Assembly (NCBI GenBank): GCA_964572855.1
Contig: CAZNGF010000024.1
Coordinates: 1-35,099, forward strand
Source of the DNA: CAZNGF01 sp964572855
Lineage (GTDB): Bacteria > Bipolaricaulota > Bipolaricaulia > RBG-16-55-9 > JAJCYT01
Length of the DNA: 35,099 nt
Reading direction: 5' to 3'
The first letter of the stretch is position 1; each line of letters opens with the position of its first letter. Positions 12,026 to 23,272 of this stretch are shown one piece after another. Made by a program: the position numbers and the translations under genes. Below the pieces are notes generated by a model. It made no database searches and was not told the DNA's origin. It was given only the letters and a program-made list of their open reading frames with translations.

Positions 12026-13465
12026 TTAACCGCCGTTCCCCTCGCCCAGAAACACCTCGCTGTCGGGGTTGAAACTCACCCAGGCGAACCAGAACGCCGT
12101 CTGACCGACGATTTCCTCCAGCTGCCGGCCTTCGACCCCTGCGGACTGCCCGGCGCCCATCAAGCTCCAGGCGCGCCCTTGGTCGTCCAGCAGGCGCTCG
12201 CCGTCGCGCTCGAAGCGCAACGCGTTGCCCTCGGCGTCGACACGCTCGAAGAAGCGCACGTTCTCGACCGGTCCCACGACCACCAGCACGGGCACGCCGC
12301 CCACGGTGTCGTTCAGCAGGCCGGCCTCCAGCACGGCGTCGCGCGCGTAGGCCTTGACTTGCCCGCCGGCCTCGATGCCCACGACGGTGTCCTTGGCCTG
12401 GAGCCGGTCGTCGTCGATCGGGATGCCGAACTGGGTACGGCTCCCCTTGGCCGGGTTGGTCTGCCGGTAGCGGGCGTAGGGGTCGCTGTCGTAGTTGCGC
12501 GGGGACGAGCCTGAGGCGCCCTCGTCCACCTTGCCCCCGAGCCGCTCGTTGCCCCGCGGGCGCGCCAGCACCTCGGTGTCGGGGTGCTCGGCCTTCCAGA
12601 GGCCGTAGGGGACGGTGTCGGCCGGGAGCCGCTCCAACGCAACGTCCGCGCCCACCAGCGGCCCCATGATGGGCTCGCCGTCGAGCTGGGACCAGAACGT
12701 GCCCGTGGCCCGGTCGTACATGACCAGGTCCGAGAGGTAGAGCCGCCCCGAGGCGCCGAACTCGGGGACCTCCCCGTCGATCTCGGGCGGGACAAAGGCG
12801 AGGCTCGAGTTGCACAGCGGGCAGTAGGTTACGACCACCGGGGTGTCGCCGAAGGTGTCGTTGACGATCTCGTGCCAGTTCAGGATCGGGATCGGGTAGG
12901 CGCGGGTCTGGCCGTTAACGGTCACGCCCACGATGAAGTCCTCGTCGTCCAGCCAGTCGTCGGCCTCGGCGGTCGAGACGAAGCGCGGCGCGTCGATCGA
13001 GGGGATGACGTCCACGGCCTGGGTGCGGGGGATGCCCTTGGCCAGGAAATTTAAGTCTAAATCGGCCCAGTAGCGCACGCGCTCGCGCTCCTCGCTGATC
13101 CCGATCGCGTTCAGCTCGCTGGCGTTGAAGTACTTGTTGGCGCCGGGGTTGTCGATCACGATCTCGCGCCCTTCGACGACCAGCGTTTCGGGCCCGTCCG
13201 GGGCGGGCGACGCGGGCGTCTCGTCCGCCGGCTCGGGATCGGCGGCCACTCCCTCGGACGGGGGGGCCTCGGTGGCGTCCTTGCTCGCTTGCGACGCGCC
13301 GTTCCGTTCCTCGCCACGTGCCGCGCGCTCGGACGCTTTTGATCCGTCCTCCGCGGCGGCGGGCGCCCGTGCGGGCGCGGCGGGGTCGCTCCCCCCCAGC
13401 AGCAGCCACGCCGCCAGCGCGATCAGCGCCAACGCGCCCAGAATCCAAAGTCCGGCTTGTTGCAT
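12026..13465 (-). CDS. DUF3179 domain protein, membrane-anchored
   Basis: This 479-aa protein has an N-terminal signal anchor (LWILGALALIALAAWLLL, about residues 6-23). A low-complexity Ala/Pro/Glu/Ser linker of about 70 residues follows, then the DUF3179 domain. The domain is recognised by AYPIPILNWHEIVNDTFGD, followed by VVVTYCPLCNSSLAF with its conserved CxxC, and later by FWSQLDGEPIMGPL. The C-terminal half (VVGIEAGGQVKAYARDAV) looks like a partial repeat of the same motif. DUF3179 function is unknown; the invariant CxxC suggests metal binding or redox activity outside the membrane. The ATG at 13465 follows AAGGAG. It is divergent from ppc and convergent with the DmdA-like gene. Confidence 0.9.
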   Translation of the reverse strand: MQQAGLWILGALALIALAAWLLLGGSDPAAPARAPAAAEDGSKASERAARGEERNGASQASKDATEAPPSEGVAADPEPADETPASPAPDGPETLVVEGREIVIDNPGANKYFNASELNAIGISEERERVRYWADLDLNFLAKGIPRTQAVDVIPSIDAPRFVSTAEADDWLDDEDFIVGVTVNGQTRAYPIPILNWHEIVNDTFGDTPVVVTYCPLCNSSLAFVPPEIDGEVPEFGASGRLYLSDLVMYDRATGTFWSQLDGEPIMGPLVGADVALERLPADTVPYGLWKAEHPDTEVLARPRGNERLGGKVDEGASGSSPRNYDSDPYARYRQTNPAKGSRTQFGIPIDDDRLQAKDTVVGIEAGGQVKAYARDAVLEAGLLNDTVGGVPVLVVVGPVENVRFFERVDAEGNALRFERDGERLLDDQGRAWSLMGAGQSAGVEGRQLEEIVGQTAFWFAWVSFNPDSEVFLGEGNGG

Positions 13466-13518
13466 GATGACTCCTTTTTTTGTGCTTTCACCCGTCGCAT
13501 GGGGCCACGAAATTCTCG

Positions 13519-13542
13519 CCCCTCAGGTGTACCCCTGAGGGG
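13519..13542. promoter_or_regulatory. Dyad in the DUF3179/ppc divergent region
   Basis: CCCCTCAGG (13519-13527) and CCTGAGGGG (13534-13542) are exact inverted arms around TGTACC. The dyad sits about 55 bp from the DUF3179 start and about 50 bp before the ppc -35, so a protein bound here could affect both genes. Confidence 0.45.
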
Positions 13543-13592
13543 GATTTGGCGCTGTAAGAGCGCTTACGTTCGCTGCGCCCGGCCCGCCCCCG

Positions 13593-13620
13593 TTGCCCGA
13601 GGCGGGCGGCGCCCTACAAT
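13593..13620 (+). promoter_or_regulatory. Promoter of ppc, leaderless type
   Basis: TTGCCC (13593-13598), a 16-bp spacer and TACAAT (13615-13620). The ATG begins only 6 nt after the -10 hexamer, so the start site should fall on or next to the start codon. Confidence 0.65.
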
Positions 13621-13626
13621 CGGGGG

Positions 13627-16335
<2,709 letters not shown>

Positions 16336-16348
16336 CCGCCGGGCCGAA

Positions 16349-16367
16349 TCCCGCTTTCAATGCGGGA
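16349..16367. terminator. Short hairpin after ppc
   Basis: TCCCGC (16349-16354) pairs with GCGGGA (16362-16367) around a 7-nt loop, 13 nt after the ppc stop. With no T-run it is at best a weak terminator; it precedes the typA promoter. Confidence 0.35.
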
Positions 16368-16369
16368 AA

Positions 16370-16398
16370 TGGCGACTTGGGCGCCGTGCTCGTATAAT
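16370..16398 (+). promoter_or_regulatory. Promoter of typA, leaderless type
   Basis: A perfect -10 TATAAT (16393-16398) ends 7 nt before the ATG at 16406. The -35 is poor (TGGCGA, 16370-16375, spacer 17). There is no ribosome site in the 7-nt gap. Confidence 0.6.
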
Positions 16399-16405
16399 CG
16401 CCCTC

Positions 16406-18247
16406 ATGAGCCTGGTGACCCCCTCTGCCGACACAGCAACCCGCTCGGACGTCCGCAACGTCGCGATCATCGCCCACGTGGACCACGGCAAGACGACGCT
16501 GGTCGACGCGCTCTTGAGGCAGACCCGCACGCTCAACGAGCGGCGCGAGTACAGCGAGCGCATTCTCGATTCGATGGATCTGGAGCGCGAGCGCGGCATC
16601 ACGATCCGCGCCAAGAACGCAAGCGTCCAGTACCGGGACGTCAAGATCAATATCATCGACACGCCGGGGCACGCCGACTTCGGCGGCGAGGTCGAGCGCA
16701 CGCTGCGCATGGCCGACGGCGCGCTGCTGTTGGTCGACGCGGCGGAGGGGCCGCAGCCCCAGACCAAATACGTCCTGCGCAAGGCGCTCGAGCTGGGCCT
16801 CAAGGCCGTAGTCGTGTTCAACAAGATCGACCGGCCCGAGGCCGACCTGCCGGCGGTCGAGGAGCGCACGCTGGAGCTGTTCATGGAGCTGAACGCCTCC
16901 GACGACCAGCTCAACTACGCGACCGTGTACGCCTCGGCCGTGCGGGGCCAGGCGTCGCTGAATCCGGCCCAGCCGGGGACCGACCTCACCCCGCTGCTCG
17001 ACGTCGTGCTGGAACACGTGCCGGCGCCGCGGATTCGCCGCGGCGAGGTCCCGCAGCTGCTCGTGCTGGCGCTGGCCGACAACCCGTACCTGGGGACGAT
17101 GGGCGTGGGCAAGCTGGAGGCCGGCACGCTGCACAAGGGCCAGCCCGTGATGCAAATCCGCCGCGACGGGTCGCGGGCCACGGGGGTGGTCACCGAGCTG
17201 CTCGTGTTCCGCGGGCTGGAGCGGGCGCCGGTCGAGTCGGTGGAGGCCGGCGAGATCGTGGCCGTGGCCGGGCTGGAGCGCATCGGGATCGGGGAAACCA
17301 TTACCGACGTGGACAACCCCGTGCGACTCGATCCCGTGCACATCGACGAGCCCACGGTGCAGATGACCTTCGGCGTCAACACCTCGCCCTTCTCGGGCCA
17401 GGAGGGCGACTACGCCTCCTCGCGCGTGCTGCGCGATCGGCTTATGAAGGAGACCGAGACCAACGTGAGCCTGCGCGTGGCCCCGGCCGACACGCCGGAC
17501 CAGTTTTTGGTGGCCGGGCGCGGCGAACTGCACCTGGCCGTCCTGATCGAGACGCTGCGCCGCGAGGGCTTCGAGCTCCAGGTCTCCCAGCCCGAGGTGC
17601 TGCTCAAGGAGATCGACGGCCAACTGCACGAGCCCGTCGAGGTCCTCACGGTCGAGGTGCCATCCGACTACAGCGGCGCCGTGATGGAGGAACTGGGCGA
17701 GCGACGCGCGCAGTGGCAGGAGATGCACCCCACCGCGCACGGCACGGTGCGCTACACGTTCACCATCACGACGCGCAACCTGATCGGCCTGAAGAACTAC
17801 CTGCTCACGCGCACCAACGGCAACCTCGTGCTGCACCACCGCTTCGACTCGTTCCAACCCGCCCGGGCGCCTCGGGTGCGCCGACCGCACGGCTCGCTGG
17901 TCTCGATGGTGGACGGCGTGACCACGGCCTACGCGCTCTTCTCGCTGCAGGAGCGCGGCGTGCTGTTCGTGGGCGCGGGCGTCAAGGTCTACAACGGCAT
18001 GGTCATCGGCCGGCACAGCCGCGACCAGGAGCTGGAGGTCAACCCCTGCAAGGGCAAACAGCTCACCAACATGCGCGCCTCGGGCTCGGACGACAACCTC
18101 ATCCTGGCCCCGCCGCAGGAGATGCCCCTGGACCTGGCGCTGGAGTACATCGGCCCCGACGAACTCGTCGAGGTCACCCCCGAGTCCATTCGCATCCGCA
18201 AGCGCCACCTGCAATCCCACGAGCGCAAGCGCCAGCGGCGGGATTAG
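16406..18247 (+). CDS. typA: Ribosome-associated GTPase TypA/BipA
   Basis: TypA/BipA is a translational GTPase of the EF-G group that binds ribosomes and helps 50S assembly and stress adaptation. The 613 aa match the family length. G1 is AHVDHGKT at 23-30, G2 is RGIT at 63-66, G3 is DTPGH at 85-89, and G4 (NKID) follows near 140. The downstream domains are intact, including RGELHLAVLIETLRREGFE and the C-terminal block GNLVLHHRFDSF...VRRPHGSLVSM that is special to TypA. The ATG at 16406 appears leaderless. No truncation is seen. Confidence 0.97.
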   Translation: MSLVTPSADTATRSDVRNVAIIAHVDHGKTTLVDALLRQTRTLNERREYSERILDSMDLERERGITIRAKNASVQYRDVKINIIDTPGHADFGGEVERTLRMADGALLLVDAAEGPQPQTKYVLRKALELGLKAVVVFNKIDRPEADLPAVEERTLELFMELNASDDQLNYATVYASAVRGQASLNPAQPGTDLTPLLDVVLEHVPAPRIRRGEVPQLLVLALADNPYLGTMGVGKLEAGTLHKGQPVMQIRRDGSRATGVVTELLVFRGLERAPVESVEAGEIVAVAGLERIGIGETITDVDNPVRLDPVHIDEPTVQMTFGVNTSPFSGQEGDYASSRVLRDRLMKETETNVSLRVAPADTPDQFLVAGRGELHLAVLIETLRREGFELQVSQPEVLLKEIDGQLHEPVEVLTVEVPSDYSGAVMEELGERRAQWQEMHPTAHGTVRYTFTITTRNLIGLKNYLLTRTNGNLVLHHRFDSFQPARAPRVRRPHGSLVSMVDGVTTAYALFSLQERGVLFVGAGVKVYNGMVIGRHSRDQELEVNPCKGKQLTNMRASGSDDNLILAPPQEMPLDLALEYIGPDELVEVTPESIRIRKRHLQSHERKRQRRD

Positions 18248-18340
18248 GCTGCCTGCCGCGCGATCACGGCACCTCCCTTGCTTACCCCCTCCGCGCTCCT
18301 TACGGTAGGGACACAGCTTTACTCGAAAGGGGACGATAGC

Positions 18341-18769
18341 GTGAACCGGCTGCATCCGGACTACCCCGACCACCCCGCACGCCCCTCCCAGGAACAACAA
18401 TTGCATGACCAAGTGATCGGGTTGTTGGCCGACCACCTGGAGCAGGAAGGGCTCGAAGTGTTGACAAACCGGGGGCAAGAAAAGGACAACGCGGTGGACA
18501 CGCCCGAGGGCTCGCACTTCCCGGACGTGCTGGGCGTCGAGGACGACCAGGTCATCGTGATCTGCGAGGTCGAGACCGAGAGCACGATCCAGCCCGACGC
18601 CGCCACCCAGTGGAAGGACTACGCCGACCTGGCCAACGCCTTCCTGCTGGTCGTACCCGAGCCGCGGGCCGACGACGCCCAGCAGTTGCTGGACGAGCAC
18701 GAGATCCCCTGCCAGCGCCTGCTCACCTACGAGGTCAACGGCAACAGCGCCAACGGTGCGCAGGAATAG
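18341..18769 (+). CDS. Small acidic protein, possible PD-(D/E)XK nuclease fold
   Basis: A 142-aa soluble acidic protein from GTG 18341, which has AAAGGGG upstream; a longer frame from 18278 lacks a ribosome site. A helix (EEQQLHDQVIGLLADHLEQEG-like region) is followed by strands: VLTNRGQEKD, FPDVLGVEDD and VIVICEVETEST. The PD...EVET spacing resembles the PD-(D/E)XK nuclease-like core (PD, then E-x-E/T), and archaeal and environmental proteins with EVET at this point are usually annotated as restriction-endonuclease-like. The lysine of the motif is not present, so it may be inactive or a different family. No methyltransferase or other defence partner is adjacent. Confidence 0.7.
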   Translation: MNRLHPDYPDHPARPSQEQQLHDQVIGLLADHLEQEGLEVLTNRGQEKDNAVDTPEGSHFPDVLGVEDDQVIVICEVETESTIQPDAATQWKDYADLANAFLLVVPEPRADDAQQLLDEHEIPCQRLLTYEVNGNSANGAQE

Positions 18770-19090
18770 CGGTCAAGCCTCTGCCGATGTGTCCCCTCTC
18801 CCTTGACGGGAGAGGGCCAGGGTGAGGGTGAAGAGAGCGCTGGCTACCCATCCCCCTCGTCCCACCCATGTGACACGATCAGTCGCTCAAGGTTGTGCTT
18901 GTTCGTTCCTGCAAGCCAAGGCTCACGGCCTGCGCTGGATCATGGCCCATGCGCTGGGACCCGCCTATGCTCATTTCACCAGAGTCGTGGGGGGAAATAT
19001 GCGCTTTCGCAATGACGGATGCAATTCGCGTCTTGCCTTCTCTGCGGCCCTCTGCGTCTGTGCCTTGAATCCCAAACGAGCAGGTGACCC
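18770..19090. other. Intergenic region without a recognised gene
   Basis: This 321-bp gap holds the CCCTCTCCC hairpin repeat at 18794-18816 and a short pseudo-duplication (TCTGCG twice, around 19040-19056). The open frames here (for example one from 18822) have no recognisable protein pattern and overlap the next gene's start. The composition is less GC-biased than the neighbours. No strong promoter is visible before the 19091 gene. Confidence 0.5.
18794..18816. repeat. CCCTCTCCC/GGGAGAGGG hairpin repeat
   Basis: CCCTCTCCC (18794-18802) and GGGAGAGGG (18808-18816) are perfect arms around TTGAC, followed by CCAGGGTGAGGGTGA. This whole motif is a familiar dispersed intergenic repeat in many bacterial genomes. 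It lies 25 nt after a stop codon and may end transcription of the 18341 gene. Confidence 0.6.
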
Positions 19091-21235
19091 ATGAACCAAC
19101 GACAACAAGCGCTAAACGCGCTGTTTGCGCCCCAGTCCGTGGCCGTGATCGGCGCCTCGGGCAAGCCGGACAGCCTGGGCAAGGCCGTGTTCGAGAACGT
19201 GTTGTTCAACAACTTCGCGGGCGTGGCCTACCCCGTCAACCCCAGGGCCAGGAGCGTGCTGGGCGTGAAGGCCTACCCGTCCGTGCTGGAGATCCCGGAC
19301 GAACTGGACCTGGCGATCGTCCTGGTCCCGGTGGGCGCCGTGCTGGAGACGATCGAGCAGTGCGGCCGGAAGGGCGTCAAGGCCGCGGTCGTGATCAGCG
19401 CGGGCTTCCGCGAGATCGGCGGCGAGGGCGTCGAGCTCGAGGAGGCGCTCAAGCGGACCGCGGATGCGCACGGGGTCTCGCTGCTGGGGCCCAACTGCCT
19501 GGGGCTCATCAACACCGACCCCAACGTCTCGCTCAACACGACGTTTGCCTTCGGCATGCCCAAGCGCGGCAACATCGCCTTCCTGTCGCAGAGCGGCGCG
19601 CTGGGCGTGGCCGCGCTCGAGTACGCCAAGCACCACCACATCGGCATCTCCAAGTTCGTCTCCTTCGGCAACAAGGCCGACATCCACGAAAACGATCTGT
19701 TGGGCTACCTGCGCGACGACCCGCTCACCGACGTCGTGCTCCTGTACCTGGAGGACCTGGAGGACCCGCGCGAGTTCGCCGAAATCGCCCGAGAGATTAC
19801 GGGCGAGGCCGACAAGACCATGCCGATCCTGGTGATCAAGTCGGGCCGCACGCGCGAGGGCGCGCAAGCCGCCAGCTCGCACACGGGCGCGCTGGCCGGC
19901 TCGGACGAGGTCTACGACGCGATCTTTTTGCAGTCGGGCGTGCTGCGCGTCGAGTCGCTCGAAGAGCTGTTCCACTACGCGCAAGCCTTCGCACGCCAGC
20001 CGTTGCCGCCGGGCGCGCGCGTCGGGATCGTGACCAACTCGGGCGGTCCCGGCATCCTGGCCACCGACGCCGCCGTGCGCCACGGGCTCAAGCTCGCCCC
20101 TTTGAGTCAAGAGACCCGGGCCGCATTGCGCGAGCTGCTGCCGCCGGCCGGCACGCCCACCAACCCCGTCGACATGACCGGCGACCCGGACGTGACCCGT
20201 TACGAGACGGTCGTGCGCGAGGTGCTGGCCGACCGAAACGTGGACGCCGCGCTCGTGATCGCAACGCCCCACCAGCTCATGGAGCTGAGCGAGATCGCCG
20301 AGCGCATCGTGCGCGCCGCTGCGGACTTCAGGGGCGTCAAGCCCGTGCTCACCTGCCTGGTGGCCGTCAGCGACGTGGGGCCGGCGGCGCGCGTGCTGGA
20401 GGACGCCGGGGTCCCCAACTACCCCTTCCCCGACCAGGCCGCCCGCGCGCTGGCCGCCATGGCCCGCTACGGAAGCTGGGTCCGCCGGCCGCGCACCGGC
20501 GTCAAGCACTTTTCCGACGTGGACAAGGCGGCCGTCGAGCGGATCGTGGCCGAGGCGCGCGCCGCCGGGACGACCTTCCTGCCCGAGCCCGAGGCGCACC
20601 GCGTGCTGGCCGCCTACGGCCTGCCGACGCTGCCCGCGCGCCTGGCCGCCTCCGAGACCGAGGCGCTCTCAACCGCGCGCGAGTTGGGCTACCCGGTCGC
20701 GCTCAAGGTCGTCTCGCCCCAAATCGTCCACAAGGTCGATGTGGGCGGCGTGCGGCTCAACGTCGCCGACGACGCGGCGCTGGTCAAAGCGTACGCGGAC
20801 CTGATCGCGAGCGTGGGGCGCAAGAACCCGGCCGCGCAGATACGGGGCGTCTACGTCCAGCGCATGGCCGGCAAGGGGGTCGAGACGATCCTGGGCGTCA
20901 AGCGCGACCCGCACTTCGGGCCGTTGCTCATGTTCGGCCTGGGCGGGATCTACGTCGAGGCGCTCAAAGACGTCACCTTCCGCACCGCGCCCGTGCGCGA
21001 GCTGGGCGCGCGCCGTATGGTGGAGGAGATTCGGGCGTACCGCATCATCGAGGGCTTCCGCAACCAGCCCCCTTCCGACCTGCAAACGCTGGTCGGCTGC
21101 ATCCAACGCCTGTCGCAAATGGCGATCGACTTCCCCGAGATCGAGGAGCTGGACATCAACCCGCTCATGGTCTACCCGCAGGGCCAAGGCGCGGGCGCCG
21201 TGGACGCGCGCATCCACCTGAAATCCGCCGGGTAG
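19091..21235 (+). CDS. ADP-forming acyl-CoA synthetase, fused alpha-beta
   Basis: This 714-aa enzyme interconverts acyl-CoA + ADP + Pi and acid + CoA + ATP, so it can make ATP from acetyl-CoA or another acyl-CoA. It has a CoA-binding Rossmann domain (SVAVIGASGKPDSLGKAVFENV), then the two succinyl-CoA-ligase-like domains, including LLGPNCLGLIN, FLSQSGALG and the phospho-histidine loop SSHTGALAGSD (His near 262). An ATP-grasp beta domain follows from about 495 (VALKVVSPQIVHKVDVGGVRLN to EIEELDINPLMVYPQG). No GNAT domain is fused, so it is not a Pat-type acetyltransferase. The ATG at 19091 follows GCAGGTGA. The stop codon lies inside the 21232 palindrome. Substrate specificity cannot be read. 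Confidence 0.93.
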   Translation: MNQRQQALNALFAPQSVAVIGASGKPDSLGKAVFENVLFNNFAGVAYPVNPRARSVLGVKAYPSVLEIPDELDLAIVLVPVGAVLETIEQCGRKGVKAAVVISAGFREIGGEGVELEEALKRTADAHGVSLLGPNCLGLINTDPNVSLNTTFAFGMPKRGNIAFLSQSGALGVAALEYAKHHHIGISKFVSFGNKADIHENDLLGYLRDDPLTDVVLLYLEDLEDPREFAEIAREITGEADKTMPILVIKSGRTREGAQAASSHTGALAGSDEVYDAIFLQSGVLRVESLEELFHYAQAFARQPLPPGARVGIVTNSGGPGILATDAAVRHGLKLAPLSQETRAALRELLPPAGTPTNPVDMTGDPDVTRYETVVREVLADRNVDAALVIATPHQLMELSEIAERIVRAAADFRGVKPVLTCLVAVSDVGPAARVLEDAGVPNYPFPDQAARALAAMARYGSWVRRPRTGVKHFSDVDKAAVERIVAEARAAGTTFLPEPEAHRVLAAYGLPTLPARLAASETEALSTARELGYPVALKVVSPQIVHKVDVGGVRLNVADDAALVKAYADLIASVGRKNPAAQIRGVYVQRMAGKGVETILGVKRDPHFGPLLMFGLGGIYVEALKDVTFRTAPVRELGARRMVEEIRAYRIIEGFRNQPPSDLQTLVGCIQRLSQMAIDFPEIEELDINPLMVYPQGQGAGAVDARIHLKSAG

Positions 21236-21259
21236 GGGCGCACGGCCGTGCGCCCCTAC
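21232..21259. repeat. 28-bp perfect palindrome between convergent genes, copy 2
   Basis: It is identical to the inner 28 bp of the element at 11993-12024 (arm GTAGGGGCGCACGG). It overlaps the stop codon TAG (21233-21235) of the acyl-CoA synthetase and ends 8 bp before the proS stop, again tail-to-tail between convergent genes. Confidence 0.8.
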
Positions 21260-21267
21260 ATCGTTTC

Positions 21268-23040
21268 TCAGTCGTCATAAGGCACGGGCACGACCTGCTG
21301 TTCCAGCGCCTTGAACAGACCATCGACCTCGGCCTTGGCGCGCGCCACGACCTGGTCGCGCGCGACGATTTCCTTCTCGTCCGCGTCGCGGCGCTTGAAC
21401 TCCACGCCGCCGGCCTCAAGCGAACGCCCGCCGAGCGTGAGCCGCACGGGCGCGCCGATCAGATCCGCGTCCTTGAACTTGACGCCGGGGCGCTCGTCGC
21501 GGTCGTCGACCAGCACCTCCAGGCCCGCGGCTTGCAGTTCCTCGTAGAGCTTCATCGCCTCGGCCTTCAAGTCCTCGTCCTCGGGGAAGATCCCGACCAG
21601 GTGGACCTGATAGGGCGCCACCGACACGGGCCACATGAGACCGTCTTTGTCGTTGAACGCCTCCGCCACGCAGGCCAGCACGCGGCCCAGGCCGATGCCG
21701 TAGGAGCCCATGATGATGGGCTTGCCCTCGCCGTTCTTGTCCAGGTAGGTCGCGCCCATGGCCTCGCTGTAGCGCGTGCCGAGCTTGAAGATGTTGCCCA
21801 CCTCGACGCCGCGCGAGGTGCGCAGGGTCTTTCCGCACTCGGGGCAGGCGTCGCCCGCCTGCGCGGCGGCCAGGTCCGTCACGACGTCGGGCTCGTAGTC
21901 GCGCCCGCAGTTGACGTTGCGCGCGTGGTACCCGGCCTCGTTGGCACCGGCAACCAAGTTGAAGGAGTCCTTCACAGCGTCGTCGACGATGATCAGGACC
22001 TTCTCGGTGAGCCCGACGGGCGAGCCGTAGCCGGGCACGGCGCCCACGGCGCGGATCTCCTCCTCGCGCGCGGGGCGCAACGCCTTGGCGCCCACGGCGT
22101 TGGCCAGCTTGGTCTCGTTCAACTCCATGTCGCCGCGCACGATCGCGAACACGAACTTCTCCAGCTCTTCCTTGCCCTCGGTCACGGTGGCGACGTAGAA
22201 GACGGCTTTGGCGGTCTTGGACTTGGGGATGTCCAGAAACTTGGCCAAGTCCTCGATGGTCTCGGCACCGGGGGTTTCCACCTTTTCTATGGGCTGTAAC
22301 TCCTCGGCTGCGGCTTCGGGCTTGACGAAGCGCGCGTTCTGACGGTTGGCCGCGTAGCCGCACGCGTCGCACAGCACGAGCGTGTCCTCGCCGATGGGTG
22401 TCAGGTACATGAACTCGTGCGCCTCGCTGCCGCCCATCATGCCGACGTCGGACTTGACCGCGATCACGGGCAGGCCGCAGCGCGCGAAGATGTTGAAGTA
22501 CGCTTGGTAGTGCTTGCGGTACTGCAGGTCGAGCCCCTCCCAGTCCGCGTCTAAGCTGTAAGAGTCCTTCATCGAGAACTCTCGAACGCGGATGAGCCCG
22601 GCGCGGGGCCGGGGGTCGTCGCGCCATTTGGTCTGAATTTGGTAGACCAGGCGGGGCAGCTGCCGATACGAGCTGATCTCGCGACGCGCCAAGTCGGTCA
22701 CAACCTCCTCGTGGGTCATGGCCAGCACCATCTCGCTGTCGCGCCGGTCCTTAAACCGACTCATCTCGGCGTCGATCTGGTACCAGCGGCCCGTCTCCTT
22801 CCAGATCTCGGCGGGGTGCACGACGGGCATGGTCAATTCCTGCCCGCCGATCCGGTCGATTTCCTCGCGGATGATCGCCGCGATCTTGTCGACGCTGCGC
22901 TGGCCCAGCGGCAGGGTCGAAAACACCCCGGCGGCCAGTTGCCGGATGAAGCCGGCGCGGGTCAAAAGCTTGTGGCTGGTCACCTCGGCGTCGCCGGGGG
23001 CGTCGCGCAAGGTCTGGCTGAACAGTTGGGACATGCGCAT
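21268..23040 (-). CDS. proS: Prolyl-tRNA synthetase, bacterial type with editing domain
   Basis: This class II synthetase charges tRNA-Pro. The 590 aa carry motif 1 (QELTMPVVHPAEIWKETGRW), motif 2 (WRDDPRPRAGLIRVREFSMKDSY) and motif 3 (GSYGIGLGRVLACV). An editing (INS) domain is inserted between motifs 2 and 3, which marks the prokaryote-type enzyme. Two CxxC pairs flank the insertion (LCDACGY and CPECGK). The C-terminal anticodon-binding domain is complete. The first ATG (23040) is chosen because GAGGAGGAT lies 8-9 nt upstream; MSQ at 23034 is the alternative. tRNA-Pro(TGG) is at 32311, not linked. Confidence 0.97.
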   Translation of the reverse strand: MRMSQLFSQTLRDAPGDAEVTSHKLLTRAGFIRQLAAGVFSTLPLGQRSVDKIAAIIREEIDRIGGQELTMPVVHPAEIWKETGRWYQIDAEMSRFKDRRDSEMVLAMTHEEVVTDLARREISSYRQLPRLVYQIQTKWRDDPRPRAGLIRVREFSMKDSYSLDADWEGLDLQYRKHYQAYFNIFARCGLPVIAVKSDVGMMGGSEAHEFMYLTPIGEDTLVLCDACGYAANRQNARFVKPEAAAEELQPIEKVETPGAETIEDLAKFLDIPKSKTAKAVFYVATVTEGKEELEKFVFAIVRGDMELNETKLANAVGAKALRPAREEEIRAVGAVPGYGSPVGLTEKVLIIVDDAVKDSFNLVAGANEAGYHARNVNCGRDYEPDVVTDLAAAQAGDACPECGKTLRTSRGVEVGNIFKLGTRYSEAMGATYLDKNGEGKPIIMGSYGIGLGRVLACVAEAFNDKDGLMWPVSVAPYQVHLVGIFPEDEDLKAEAMKLYEELQAAGLEVLVDDRDERPGVKFKDADLIGAPVRLTLGGRSLEAGGVEFKRRDADEKEIVARDQVVARAKAEVDGLFKALEQQVVPVPYDD

Positions 23041-23272
23041 GGCACAATCCTCCTCATGTCTAGCTGGCGTGGGAAAGACGTGGCTCCCGTTGTAACCAAA
23101 ATGGACAGACGGTGCGAATGGAAGGTGTTATCGCCCCGGGCGGGGCGGCGTCCAAGCGGGCAACGCCACGGAGGCGGCGGGTGTGATCACGTTGTAGGAG
23201 ACGTGCCGCATGAACTCAGACGTATACATGGCGCTCACCGCCGCCGAGGATAACGGCTGGGGGCCGCCGAAG

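Noticed and set aside
18822..19094. 90-aa frame in the gap before the acyl-CoA synthetase
   Set aside because: It starts inside the dispersed hairpin repeat region, overlaps the next start and shows no family signature.
19084..22299. 1071-codon open frame on the plus strand
   Set aside because: It is a +2 shadow of the acyl-CoA synthetase and then runs antisense through proS. The translation is Arg/Gly/Ala-rich without any family pattern.
23041..23272. Promoter for proS
   Set aside because: Several partial -10/-35 matches exist on the minus strand but none with acceptable spacing, so none is reported.
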